Positions 9,096 to 18,110 of a stretch of DNA of 23,971 bases are shown here, one piece after another (position 1 is the first letter of the stretch; the number at the start of each line of letters is the position of its first letter). The DNA comes from Saprolegnia diclina VS20 (taxonomy: Eukaryota; Oomycota; Saprolegniomycetes; Saprolegniales; Saprolegniaceae): positions 218,207 to 242,177 of the forward strand of contig NW_008246081.1 of NCBI RefSeq assembly GCF_000281045.1. The letters are read 5' to 3'. The notes under the pieces were generated by a model. It was given only the letters and a program-made list of their open reading frames with translations, searched no databases and was not told the DNA's origin. The position numbers were made by a program, and so were the translations under genes.

Positions 9096-9313
9096 CACGC
9101 CGTACAGTGCGGTTAGAGGACACATTGTACAGTGTACACATCGTAGTACTAGTGCTCTCTACTAAAGTTTCTACCAAACGGCAACAGGAAGATCGCAACG
9201 CTGCGATCTTGAGCGGTTGCCTGTTTATCTTTGGCGTTCGAAAATGCAAAGTCGCGGGTCTTGTATCTTTGGATACTGAAACACCTGGCCCAAATATCCA
9301 CCGAGGTCGTAGG
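9096..9313 (+). promoter_or_regulatory. Upstream region of aspartic protease, with 9-bp inverted repeat
   Basis: This 218-nt spacer holds a perfect inverted repeat, AAGATCGCA (9189-9197) and TGCGATCTT (9202-9210), with a 4-nt loop. The left arm is part of AAGATCGCAAC (9189-9199), also found upstream of carboxypeptidase 1. The start of the element is 125 nt before the ATG at 9314. It could be a two-half-site operator for a dimeric factor, or a hairpin in the 5' UTR. The region also contains short ACAGTG/TGTACA repeats near 9103-9140 that may belong to the ZIP11 3' UTR. Confidence 0.45.
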
Positions 9314-10825
9314 ATGAGGATGGTGCGCAGCTTGTGCATGGCGGCCATAGTCGCGGCGACCGCGTCGGCCATGCCGGCGTACCCACCGGGCGTCCGCTTG
9401 GAGCTCACACGCCTCGCGTCGACGCACGAAGAGGTGATGCTGCAGTCGCTCAAGGAGAACCCTGCGGCCGTCGAGATGAGCCTCGTGCTCGGCCAAGGGG
9501 TGCACTCGGTCGAGATCTTTTTCGGGCACCAGAAGCGCCTGCTCATCGTCGACACGGGCAGCGCCGACACGGCCTTTCCGTGCACGGGCTGCGTCGACTG
9601 TGGCGCTCGGCACACCAACCCGCTCTACGTCATGGGCGACAGCGCGTCGTACCTCTCGTGCGCCGACAACAAGAAGCGCGGCTTCTCGCCATGCAAGTCG
9701 TGCACGAGCGACGAACATTGCGCGTTCGCCGAAGAGTATGTCGAGGGCTCGGGCTGGAAAGCGCTCAAGGTTCAGGACACTGCGTACTTTGAGGACCGCC
9801 CGGATCTGAGCGCGAATCTCGTCTTTGGCTGCATGCAGAGCGAGTCCGGCGCCTTTCTCTCGCAGCGCGCCGACGGCATCATGGGCATGAGCCAGGACCC
9901 GGACGCGGTCCACGTCCAGTTCTTCATGGATGGTGTCACGACGCTCCGCGGCTTCTCGCAGTGCATCGCCGAAGACGGCGGCTCGATGGTGATTGGCGGC
10001 CTCGACGTCTCGCGCAACCTCCCGTCCGAGACCATGGTGTTTACACCGCTCCGGGACACGGGCTACAGCTACTGGACGGTCTCGCTCGAGTCGATATCGG
10101 TCGGCGGCCACCAAGTCGACGTCGACACGAGCATCTACAACGCACACCGCGGCTGCGTCTTTGACAGCGGCACGACGTTTGTGTACATTCCGAGCGCGGC
10201 CAAGGCGGGGTTCCAAAAGCAGTGGACAGCGGCCGTCGGCGAAGACTCGGAGCACGCGGCGTACATTGATGGCGGCGACTACACGCTGTCGCGGCTCGAG
10301 CTGCAAGCGCTTCCGAGCATCTGCTTCCAGTTTGCCAACGACGCCAGTATGTGCATCCCGCCGACGCAGTACATGGTGCACGACTTTGGCGACACGTACA
10401 CCGCCACGATCTTCTTTCAGGACTTTGCACAGGCGACCATCATTGGCGCGTCGATGCTGCAGGACCACAACATCATGTACGACATGGACAACCACCGCAT
10501 TGGCTTTGTGCGTGCGCACTGCGGCAGCAACAGTAAGCTCGAATCGGTCGCGCTCGTGACGGCGCTCGGCGGCGACGCGTTCACGCCCGAGTGGAGTGTC
10601 GCCAAGTTGCTCAGCGATATACCGGCCATCACGGGCTTTGTGTTTGGCGTGGGCCTCCTCCTCTTTGTGAGCGAGCTCTACGCCGCGGTGTCGTCCTACA
10701 AACGCGCGCCGTCGGCGCCCCGGCCATTGCAGGAGCCGCTGCTCGAAGGCTCGCACGAGGCTTGCGCCGAAGGACTCATCTTCGGCGACAGCGACACCAC
10801 CTCGTTTGCGCTGCACTCTGTCTAG
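9314..10825 (+). CDS. Membrane-anchored aspartic protease (A1), plasmepsin-V-like
   Basis: Pepsin-family aspartic endopeptidase, single exon, 503 residues. The ATG at 9314 begins a signal peptide ([19 protein letters not shown]); the frame is open further upstream but without that logic. Catalytic motifs are VDTGSAD (D80) and FDSGTT (D284). After the first motif comes a Cys-rich insert with Cys at 90, 93, 96, 116, 127, 130 and 136, then EEYVEGSGW and a flap-side Asp. This is the arrangement of plasmepsin V and nepenthesin-type enzymes. [15 protein letters not shown] (389-403) is the usual end of the fold. A transmembrane helix (about 439-459) precedes a ~45-residue cytosolic tail with QEPLLEG, a loose dileucine-like motif. 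The protein should face the lumen of the ER or later secretory compartments. Protein-export processing is suggested by similarity to plasmepsin V, not shown. Its neighbours in the wider window include three anchored carboxypeptidases. Confidence 0.92.
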   Translation: MRMVRSLCMAAIVAATASAMPAYPPGVRLELTRLASTHEEVMLQSLKENPAAVEMSLVLGQGVHSVEIFFGHQKRLLIVDTGSADTAFPCTGCVDCGARHTNPLYVMGDSASYLSCADNKKRGFSPCKSCTSDEHCAFAEEYVEGSGWKALKVQDTAYFEDRPDLSANLVFGCMQSESGAFLSQRADGIMGMSQDPDAVHVQFFMDGVTTLRGFSQCIAEDGGSMVIGGLDVSRNLPSETMVFTPLRDTGYSYWTVSLESISVGGHQVDVDTSIYNAHRGCVFDSGTTFVYIPSAAKAGFQKQWTAAVGEDSEHAAYIDGGDYTLSRLELQALPSICFQFANDASMCIPPTQYMVHDFGDTYTATIFFQDFAQATIIGASMLQDHNIMYDMDNHRIGFVRAHCGSNSKLESVALVTALGGDAFTPEWSVAKLLSDIPAITGFVFGVGLLLFVSELYAAVSSYKRAPSAPRPLQEPLLEGSHEACAEGLIFGDSDTTSFALHSV

Positions 10826-11387
10826 CTCTCGCAGATTCGTAGATATTCGCGCTCACTACCAACACTCGACAACTACGATCTTATGCATACACGTGTGACC
10901 TTCATTCGTGTTGTGAGCGACCAAGGCCATGGCCGTGCCTCAAGAACGCCGCCACGAGTGCTCTCGTTGGCATGTGACGAGATCTGGATCGTCGCACATG
11001 TACAAGTAGCTTCTTGCCACGTGTCCGAGTATCTTGGCGATTGGTGGGCGTGGCTGGCCGCGTCAGGACGGTCCACAGCACAACCGCTGCAACGTACGAG
11101 AGGTGAAAATAGGAAGAAGAAGAAGAACTAGTGTCTACGACACCCGCCACGCGAGTGTGCACGAATCTTGACAGCATCTTGCGCCCGTGGACGGTGCGAA
11201 AATGTCGAAAGATCGCGGGCTTCGAAAAAGGGCTGCTTTTGATTGGGCGAGATTGTCGGGTTTGGTTCGGAATGGACCAATCCACGTGATCGATACACCG
11301 AAATCTTTCCATTTTTAGCCACTCTTTTTCTGAAATCCTTTCTGCGACGTTGCCAACTCGGAAGATCTCCCGCCGCAGAGTGCAAAT
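10826..11387. other. Intergenic region, MYB-gene promoter, possible small ORF
   Basis: This 562-nt gap precedes the MYB-related gene. Its right part looks like a promoter: ATTGG at 11242-11246 and CCAATCC at 11277-11283, then T-rich stretches before the ATG at 11388. A 91-codon minus-strand ORF (11177 to 10902) begins MLSRFVHTRVAGVVD and holds a polyserine run (from an AAG repeat near 11114) and one hydrophobic segment (YVAAVVLWTVLT). It has no recognisable domain, and I give it about a one in eight chance of being real. The sequence just after 10825 should contain the aspartic protease 3' UTR. Nothing else could be identified. Confidence 0.4.
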
Positions 11388-12299
11388 ATGCTGGTGGGCA
11401 TCAAGACCGAGAACACGCTCGTGAGCATGCAGCCTGCGGGGAACACAAGCTGTGCCAAGCCACCCACGCCCAAGCCTGCCCACAACGAAGGCCGATGGAC
11501 CGACGCCGAGCACGGCCTTTTCCTCGACGGCCTTCGGAGGTACGGGCGGCAGTGGTTCAACGTCGGGAAGGTCGTCAAGACGCGCAGCGTGACGCAAATC
11601 CGCACACATGCACAAAAGTACTTTGCCAAGCAAGAGAAGGAGGTCAACTCGATGCTGCAGACGATGACCACCAAGGCCAAGACGCCACGGAAGCGCGCTG
11701 ATGCGTCCGAGGCGCCGGTCGTGTCGCCTTTGGCAAAACGTCATGGCTCTCTGCACCACAAGATGTCGCACAAGACTATGGACGGGCTGCATGTCGTGCT
11801 GTTGGCGGTCGAAGCTGCCTCGTCGCCCGACTTTAGCGACCGACGTTACGTGCTCCAGAGCTTCCTAAAACAGCCCATGTCGAGTGTCGTGAGCTCCAAG
11901 ATCAAGCACTTGATCAACGACGTTGCCGCGTTCGTTCGGCGGCGAGAGAAAGCCTCCGACGCGTTGCACCTCGGCGACATGCACATTGCAATCGACAGCG
12001 GTGCGTACATGACGGTGGAGAGCGCGGTCACTGCGCTGCTCGTCCGCCTCAAGACGCTCAAGTCGACAGCGACCGCGACGTTGGCGCAGCAGCTAGTGCT
12101 GCAGGAGCTGCCCCAGCTCTTCCTTACGAACGCGTGGCCAATGCGGCCATCGGTACCGTCGAGTCCACCAAGCGTCATGATTCCGGTGCTCAACCCGCAG
12201 CCGTCGCCCATGGCGCTCAAACTCCCGCGCCTCGCCGACTGGGCACCCACGTCGTCGTCGGCGGCGGCATTTGGCGACGACCAGTGTATTGCGATATGA
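11388..12299 (+). CDS. Single-repeat MYB-related transcription factor (THAQKYF class)
   Basis: Predicted nuclear DNA-binding regulator, single exon, 303 residues. One MYB/SANT repeat spans about 35-81: GRWTDAEHGLFLDGLRRYG, then WFNVGKVVKTRSVTQIRTHAQKYFAKQ. It has W37 and W56 in the hydrophobic core and THAQKYF (73-79) in the recognition helix; plant and oomycete relatives read SHAQKYF. A basic stretch after the repeat (KAKTPRKR) could be a nuclear localisation signal. The middle (about 125-250) is predicted helical and unfamiliar. The C-terminus is Pro/Ser-rich, as in activation or interaction regions. IKTE at 5-8 fits the SUMO consensus. Binding of I-box-like (GATAA-type) sites is family knowledge from plants and is not demonstrated here. 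CCAAT/ATTGG boxes lie upstream. Confidence 0.9.
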   Translation: MLVGIKTENTLVSMQPAGNTSCAKPPTPKPAHNEGRWTDAEHGLFLDGLRRYGRQWFNVGKVVKTRSVTQIRTHAQKYFAKQEKEVNSMLQTMTTKAKTPRKRADASEAPVVSPLAKRHGSLHHKMSHKTMDGLHVVLLAVEAASSPDFSDRRYVLQSFLKQPMSSVVSSKIKHLINDVAAFVRRREKASDALHLGDMHIAIDSGAYMTVESAVTALLVRLKTLKSTATATLAQQLVLQELPQLFLTNAWPMRPSVPSSPPSVMIPVLNPQPSPMALKLPRLADWAPTSSSAAAFGDDQCIAI

Positions 12300-12842
12300 C
12301 ACTGAATTTTGAAATGTTGAAAAACGTCTCTTGCGATCGCCAGACAGAATGGGTTGCCAGTAGTAGCCAAGTCGCTCGACCGTAAAGCTAGCTCGATGCG
12401 GTGGTCAGCGTGCTTGGGGTTGCGCCAAATATTAGCGCCGCCAGCACGACGGCGCGCTGGCCTCTGGCAACTGCCTCTGGGGGCGATTGTGGTGGTCTGG
12501 GCGGAGAAGCTACGGGTGCTTCCGCGCCCCCAGCTGCCAGCGCGGACGCCACCAACCACCTCGCAATCCAGCGCTGCTGCAGGCCCTCGCGAGCGACAAC
12601 GTTGGGTGCTCTCGGCGCGTCCTCAATGGCGTGACGAGTGGCGCGTCAGGCAGGCGCGCGGTGTTGGCGCGGGCGACGCGGCGCGGGACGTCCGGATGTG
12701 CATCCGGCGGCTCTAAATTTTCATGTATGTGGGACAAGCCGCGAGCCTCCGATTGGCCTTTCCGCGAGCATTCTCCACACTTCTTGGTCGAGAAGATTGG
12801 GTCAGTTCCTTCAACGTGGCCAGCATTTCTGCCACCACTACC
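12300..12842. other. GC-rich intergenic stretch without a supported gene
   Basis: This 543-nt gap lies between two regulator genes. From about 12390 to 12715 it is as GC-rich as coding DNA, and frames are open on both strands. The best plus-strand candidate is an Arg/Pro-rich 106-codon ORF (12396-12716, MRWSACLGLRQ...) with no domain. Adjacent frames show equally plausible composition, so none is called; a decayed gene is possible. CCGGATG (12692-12698) and CATCCGG (12701-12707) form a perfect short inverted repeat. The last ~120 nt are promoter-like, with ATTGG at 12752-12756 and pyrimidine-rich sequence before the ATG at 12843. Confidence 0.4.
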
Positions 12843-13619
12843 ATGTCGTCGTCGTCGTCGCAGTGGCCGCCGCAGCACGGCGGGCCGCTGCTCGGGTACC
12901 GCGGCAAGTGCAAGTACAAGAGCGGTCGGTGCATGAACGAGCGGACGCTCAAGGAGAATGGCGAGCCGCACACACTCTGCGAGCCGCACCGGTTGCAACA
13001 CAACAAGAACCAGCGCAAGTCGGACATCAAGCGCCGCCGCCTCAAGAAGCTGCAAGCGCCGACCAATGCAAGCGTCCAGCGGCTGCTGCATGCTGAGAGC
13101 ATGGCGCGACGCACGACACCGACGCACGCGACGTCCATGGTACACCCGATCACGTTTGCCCCACCGGACGCAAGCCATGAGGACCAGCACAGCGCGAGGA
13201 GCAGCGATGTACAAAGCACCAGGGACGATGCCTACAGCGACTACAGCGACGCCAAAATGCACTCACCGGACGCACAAACCTCCTTCAACTACAGCTGGAC
13301 CCGGCCACCGCCGCCGGGCAAGATGGAGATGCGGCGCACCATAGAGTCCCCGATGCTGCCACCTCTCCAAGCGTCCATGTCCTATCACAACGCCACCAAC
13401 ACGAGCGCCTATCCTTCGGCCGACCGGTGGCTGCCACCGATGGCGCAGGCGGCGCACGTGGCGATCAAGCAGGAGCCGCCCGACGAGGCCAAGCCGCCGC
13501 CGCCACCGCCGGGTGCCGGTCTCCCCGACGGGTGGTCGCACGAGGACCTTGTCATCTTGACCGAGATGGTCGGTCTCCAGCAGTCGTCGTCGTCGGCGTC
13601 GTCGCGCCAGTCGTCGTGA
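12843..13619 (+). CDS. Putative regulator with a compact Cys/His (zinc-finger-like) module
   Basis: Single exon, 258 residues from the ATG at 12843. The frame continues up to an ATG at 12723, but that 40-codon extension overlaps promoter-like sequence (ATTGG, pyrimidine runs) and is not favoured. Near the N-terminus is a module with Cys23, Cys30, His43, Cys46 and His49 (KCKYKSGRCMN, then PHTLCEPHR), followed by a strongly basic helix (QRKSDIKRRRLKKLQ). The spacing C-x6-C-x12-H-x2-C-x2-H suggests zinc binding plus DNA or RNA contact. It is not a C2H2, GATA or WRKY finger. I believe similar modules occur in oomycete proteins of unknown function, but cannot verify this here. The rest is low-complexity and Pro/Ser-rich, with IKQEPPDE (SUMO-like) near the end. 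Nuclear regulator is an inference. Confidence 0.75.
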   Translation: MSSSSSQWPPQHGGPLLGYRGKCKYKSGRCMNERTLKENGEPHTLCEPHRLQHNKNQRKSDIKRRRLKKLQAPTNASVQRLLHAESMARRTTPTHATSMVHPITFAPPDASHEDQHSARSSDVQSTRDDAYSDYSDAKMHSPDAQTSFNYSWTRPPPPGKMEMRRTIESPMLPPLQASMSYHNATNTSAYPSADRWLPPMAQAAHVAIKQEPPDEAKPPPPPPGAGLPDGWSHEDLVILTEMVGLQQSSSSASSRQSS

Positions 13620-13751
13620 GCGTCGGTCGTATTTATTTGCCAGTTTTGTTGTGTGCTATGCGTTTTAAACATATAAACCACGTGTCGTTTGTTTGCATGT
13701 TTAAAACACGAAACCATCTTCCAGATACCATTCCACGAGACCCAAGCAACC

Positions 13752-14437
13752 ATGGCCATGCCCGGGCGGACGACCGTGCGCCTCATGCCCGCCCACATGC
13801 GCTTCGTCAACGGCGTCTCGCGTGCGTACGACGACGAGTTCCCGCACGAGCTGCGCCATCTGGTATGCAACACGCGCCCACGCGTGGATTTTTGTTGAGG
13901 TTGTAGGTGGACGAGACGCAGTTCAGCCACGCCATCAACCAGATCAACAACACGCTCACCGACTACTGGCCGTGCCTCTTCTGCGTCTGCTATGGCTACG
14001 CGTGCTGCGTCTGCACCGGCGGCCTCTCGCTCCTCTGCCCCCACATGTGCATCAGCGACGTCCGTGCCGCCTTCAACACCACCACCGACGACGCCTGATC
14101 CAACCTTGTTGTAGGCAGAGCAGTACGCCCGGACGCTCATCGACCGCATCAACCACCGCCCGTGCTTTCAAGACGTCGGCGTCGAGTGGAAGTTTGTCAA
14201 GCGCTGCGGGCGGTCCTGGGTACGGCGACTGTCTCGCCTCGTCGGGCTTTGAGCTTCATTTTAGATTGAGATTTCGTTTCCTACTACCAACTACTCCAAG
14301 GTACACATGCTCGACTCGGCATCAAAATAACACAACATGAGTAGAAGGGCGACGGTGGCACCTACCAAAAGGTGCTAATCGCGAGCCCGACCTCGAGCAG
14401 CCGCACCACGGACGAAGCGTCGCCGACGCTCTTGTGA
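13752..14437 (+). CDS. GOLGA7: Golgin A7 / ERF4-family palmitoyltransferase cofactor, five exons
   Basis: Small accessory subunit that stabilises DHHC protein acyltransferases (Erf2-Erf4 in yeast, DHHC9-GOLGA7 in mammals) at Golgi or ER membranes. Exons: 13752-13862, 13907-14059, 14115-14219, 14265-14300, 14345-14437. Introns are 44, 55, 45 and 44 nt, and the product is 165 residues. Alignment to the human protein by eye: VRLMPAHMRF...YDDEFPHEL matches the N-terminal strands (human FPAEL), INQINNTLTDYWPCLFC matches LNNLYAEAE...CLAC, where human palmitoylated cysteines lie (here C60, C63), and WIEISFPT matches VIEITIYE. Exon 4 is only 36 nt. The second intron has a GTCCGT donor and is the least certain border. 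Stopping in the fourth intron would instead give a slightly shorter end, but the fifth exon has clear coding composition. It converges on exportin-7 with 34 nt between the stops. Confidence 0.85.
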
Positions 14438-14471
14438 GTGTAGTGGAAAGAGAATATATTAGTCGACTCGA

Positions 14472-17400
14472 CTACTGGATCGTGAGAAAGCCACGCAGCG
14501 AGTTGCGGAACTGGCCGAGCTTTTGCGTAAACTTGTCGCGGTTCGAGGCCTCGAGGGACTGGAGAATGTCGCTGTAGAGCTTTGCAAACGCCTCTTCCAC
14601 GAGCACCTTGTTGGCGTCGTTGGCCTGCGACGACGCCAGGTTTTGCTCGTACGCCTGCAGCGCGTCCGGGCTGCACAGCGAGAGGCTCAAGATCGGTCGC
14701 GAGAGCGCCCACTGCGACGACGCGTCGCCGTAGATCAAAATGTTGAAGAGCGACGACAGTAGCGTCGACCAGAGGTTGGGCGACGCCTGCAAGTGACTCA
14801 AGAGCAAGTGCTTGAGCTGCGAGTCCTTCTTCTTCTTCGTCTCCGTATAAAAGAGCGACGCGAGGTGGTCCACGGCCGTCGCGCACTGCGCCGCGATCGT
14901 CAAATCGTACGAGTTGACGCCTTCGTGGAGCGACTGCACGAGCTGCGAAAACACACTAACGTCCAGCGCGACCACCGAGAGCAGCTGGTTGCGGAAGAGG
15001 ATCTCGAGGAAGAAGAAGTACGCGTTCTTGACCTTGGGGTAGTTCTACGCCACCGATCGAGATAAGTATCAATGTATCAAATGGCAACGTACGATGAGGT
15101 CGTCGATCGGAATCGAGAGCGCCATTTGGAGCGACACCTCGAGCGCACGGTCCCACGCAGCGTCGTTGTAGAGTTTGAAGACGCCAAAGTTGACATAATT
15201 GCCCCCTAGACAAATATCAAGTTTGTATCAATCGAGAGCAAACCAATGGGAGTACCGAGCGCGCGAAAGAGAATGCCGAGGCAGAGCGAAATGCCCTTGT
15301 ACTTTTCTGCGTACGGGTCCCGGAGCGCGCGGTTGTTCTGGAGCACGCGCGACCCGTAGGCCACAATCACTTGGCTGAGCTCGCGGAAGAGGAGGATGCC
15401 GTTGGGCGAGCTCTGGTCAAAGACGACGCGCTGGCTCTTGTTGTACGCAAGCTCTTGGAGAAACTTGAGGAGCGCGTTCATGACCGACGGCGTGTCATAC
15501 CACACGTCGGCCGCTTTCGCAAAGATGGGCATGTACGTCGGGTAGAGCAAATCAAACATGCAGTTGTACGTGCGCTTGTTGTGCGTCGAAATGAAGACGC
15601 CGCGGAGGTCGCGGCAGACGCCAATGATCGCCTCGCGCACGTCCGGCTGGCGGTAGTTCTGCACGTGCATGAGCGTGTTGAGCACGTCTTCCATGGGCTT
15701 GACAAAGTCCTCAAACCGGTCCGAGCTCTCGTCAAACGCGGTCGTGAAGAGGAGCCGCGAGATCGTCGAGTGAAAGCTTGTGCGGTGGCGCGTGTTGCTC
15801 GGGATTGCGAGAAACGGAAACTCGTCGGCCGTGTGGTGGCCAATGAGGTACTGCACCGTGTCGAGCCCGAGGAGGAGCTTCCCGGACGAGTAGCCCGACG
15901 CAATGTCCAGAAAGAGCGTCAGCGTGCTGCTGATGACCTTCTCTTCGTCGCCCCAAAACTTGAGGTCTTGGCCAATGTGCGTCACAATCATATTGACAAC
16001 GACCGTGTGGTCGCCGTAGCCCATGCGCTCGAACATGCGCTGGTACGTCTTGGTCTTGAGCGACATGCTCGAGTCCGACGGCGACATGCCGAGGAGCGGG
16101 TTCGAGAGCGGCGAGGCCACGGGCGACGCGGCGAGGGTCGGCGTCGGCGCCGACGGCATGCCGTGCTGCTCGCCAATGTAGCTCCGGCGGAAAAAGCTGA
16201 AGTAGTGCAAGAACGCGAGCTCGAGGTGGACGTGGCACTTGGTGCGGCCGCCGGACGAGATCAAGCGGTGCTCGACAATCTTCATGGTGGCAAAGACGCG
16301 GTTGCTGAGGTCGGCGTCGACGACTTCGTCGCCGTCGGCGGCTTGGGGCGACGCGTACGAGTGGCCGCCGATGATCGAGCCGACAATGTAGACGAGCCAC
16401 GCGAGCTGCATCTCGAGGCCGTGCATGCCGCGCGCGAGCGAGTCGTCGTCGTCGTCCATGCGCGCGTCCATGGCGAGCGCGGCGGCTTCGCGGTACTGGG
16501 TGAGCGTCGTGTCGAAGACGGTGAGGAGGTACTCGCCGACGACACGGTAGTTGTAGTGGCAAATCGTTGGTAATTTATCAAACTGCTCGGCTAAGCTACC
16601 CTCGTCGCCGAGCGGGTCGTCGACCGCGTCATCGGCGGCGACGGCCAGCGCCGAGTCCAGTCGCGACTGCACGTACGACTGCACAATGCGCGGAATCGAA
16701 TTGTCGAGAAACGCAATCGACGCCGCGCCGTTGCGCTCCGTGCGCACGTACGGGAGCGCCGCGACGAGGCGCGACCAGAGACCGAGAAGGTAGTGCACCG
16801 AGTTGGCCGACCACTGCCACTGCGTAAACGACTTGACCGTAAACTCGGGCGTGAGCTCCATCCACTCTTGGAACGACTCGGCCTTCATGAGCTCCGAGAG
16901 CTGGTAGTTCGACTTGAGGCGGCTCAAGAGACGGCAAAACTCGTGGTAGTTGGCCGGGTCCGAGAGCCCCTGCTGCATCGAAATGATGCGGCAAATGCCC
17001 GTGAGGAGGCGCGAGAGAAAGGCCGCGCGCTCCTGGTCCGGCGAGAAGAGCGACCGACGCACGGACGCAAGGAGCATGAGCGTCTCCAAGCAGCGGGCCG
17101 CGTTGGGCGACGCCGCCGTCGACGTCGTGTGGTAAAAGTCAAAGAGCAGCGACATGGTCTCAGGCTCTTGGATGATCGCGCGCCATGTCGTCGGGACTTG
17201 GAGCGCGCCCGCATCTTCGGCCGACTCGTCGGGGTTGATGCCGATAAAGTCAAAGGACAGGCACTTGATCGCGAGGCCGAGCGCATAGTCGGCCATGCGG
17301 TTCTCCTGGTCGGGCGTCGCGCCGGGAATGCTCTTCATGTGCAGCGTCTTGACGGTCGTGAGCGCGACTTGGAAGATGTGGAAGAGCGACGCATCGCGAA

Positions 17401-17926
17401 AGGCCACGGCGATCTTGCGATGGAAGGTAAGATTGCGGCCAGTCACGGGTTGGTTCATCTCGGTCACAAGCTCGTTGAGAATCTGGAGGCCAATGATGCA
17501 GTGGTCGACCGTCGCCTGGAGAAACTTGGAGACCTCGAGGTTGAGCTCGCGGAACTGCTCGTCGTCAAACCAGCCAAACTTGGTGAGGCGGCACACGAGC
17601 TGGATGAGCGAGACCGTCACGTACTTTTCGAGGCTCGGGCCCTTCTGCGCCAGGTACCCGAGCACGTAGTTGCGGATGTCGATGCGCTGCGACGGCGTAA
17701 AGTTGTTCCAGTGGGTCGTGATGAGCTTGGTCAGGCTCGTGCTCGCGACGAGGAGCGCGAGCATGTTGGTCGAGTTGTCGAGGATGTGCTGGCAGCGCGG
17801 GATATGCTCCGCCGAGCTCTGCAGCACCAGGACGCTCTGCTGCGCCATCGACCGCTCGCGCTCGTCGGCCGACTGGTACAGCGCGGTGCAGAGCATCTCA
17901 AAGTGCTGGAGCTCGTTCGCGTCCAT
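14472..17926 (-). CDS. XPO7: Exportin-7 (RanBP16 family), three exons
   Basis: Karyopherin-beta nuclear transport receptor that carries cargo with RanGTP through the nuclear pore. Minus-strand exons are 17926-15256, 15205-15093 and 15044-14472. Introns are 50 and 48 nt (GTACTC and GTACGT donors). The product is 1118 residues (human XPO7 is 1087). Landmarks shared with human: SLTKLITTHWNNF and QRIDIRNYVLGYLA (importin-beta N-terminal region, residues ~60-95), LIQLVCRLTKFGWFD, HRKIAVAFRDASLF, SDPANYHEFCRLLSRLKSNY, ANSVHYLLGLWSRL, SSPNGILLFRELSQ, GNYVNFGVF spanning the first intron, and a C-terminal HEAT end (NRDKFTQKLGQFRNSL). A Ser/Pro-rich insert near 600-640 is extra relative to human. The ATG at 17926 is in a GCCGCCATGG context; an earlier in-frame ATG at 18007 would add 27 unrelated residues and lies close to the TATA-like site. 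Confidence 0.95.
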
Positions 17927-18110
17927 GGCGGCTGCTTCCGAGACGACAATGTATGGATATGCGTCGAAAGAGGTCCCCCAAAAACGGACCTCGCTGCCAC
18001 GCCCCACGTTTCCTTATAAAATATGGCTTTTCAGAGGTCACCCTTCGCTGCCTTTTGACCAATCGCATTGCAAGATTCCATTTTCAACAACGGCGATTGG
18101 CCAAAAATGA
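17927..18110 (-). promoter_or_regulatory. Exportin-7 promoter with TATA-like and CCAAT elements
   Basis: Reading toward exportin-7 (minus strand), a TATA-like TATTTTATAAGG lies at about 18024-18013, roughly 90 nt before the start codon. Upstream of it are ATTGG (CCAAT at 18059-18063 on the plus strand) and CCAAT (ATTGG at 18096-18100 on the plus strand), one in each orientation about 35 nt apart. The elements are visible. Their use is inferred from position and general eukaryotic promoter knowledge. Confidence 0.45.

Noticed and set aside
8705-9313. In-frame upstream extension of the aspartic protease through the ZIP11 3' exons
   Set aside because: It is out of frame with the conserved ZIP11 protein there, and the signal peptide begins at the 9314 ATG. 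Absence of stops is chance in GC-rich DNA.
9149-10816. A 555-codon open frame antisense to the aspartic protease, and a 460-codon one antisense to carboxypeptidase 2 (18845-20227)
   Set aside because: Both are explained by G/C-biased third positions in the sense genes, have Arg/Val/Glu-skewed composition and show no domain.
12396-12716. 106-codon Arg/Pro-rich ORF as a gene
   Set aside because: Neighbouring frames look equally open, there is no domain and no splice support. It is mentioned only within the gap entry.
14301-14330. Ending the golgin A7-like gene at the TAA at 14328
   Set aside because: A GTACAC...GAGTAG intron (14301-14344) leads into a further 31-codon exon with strong coding composition.
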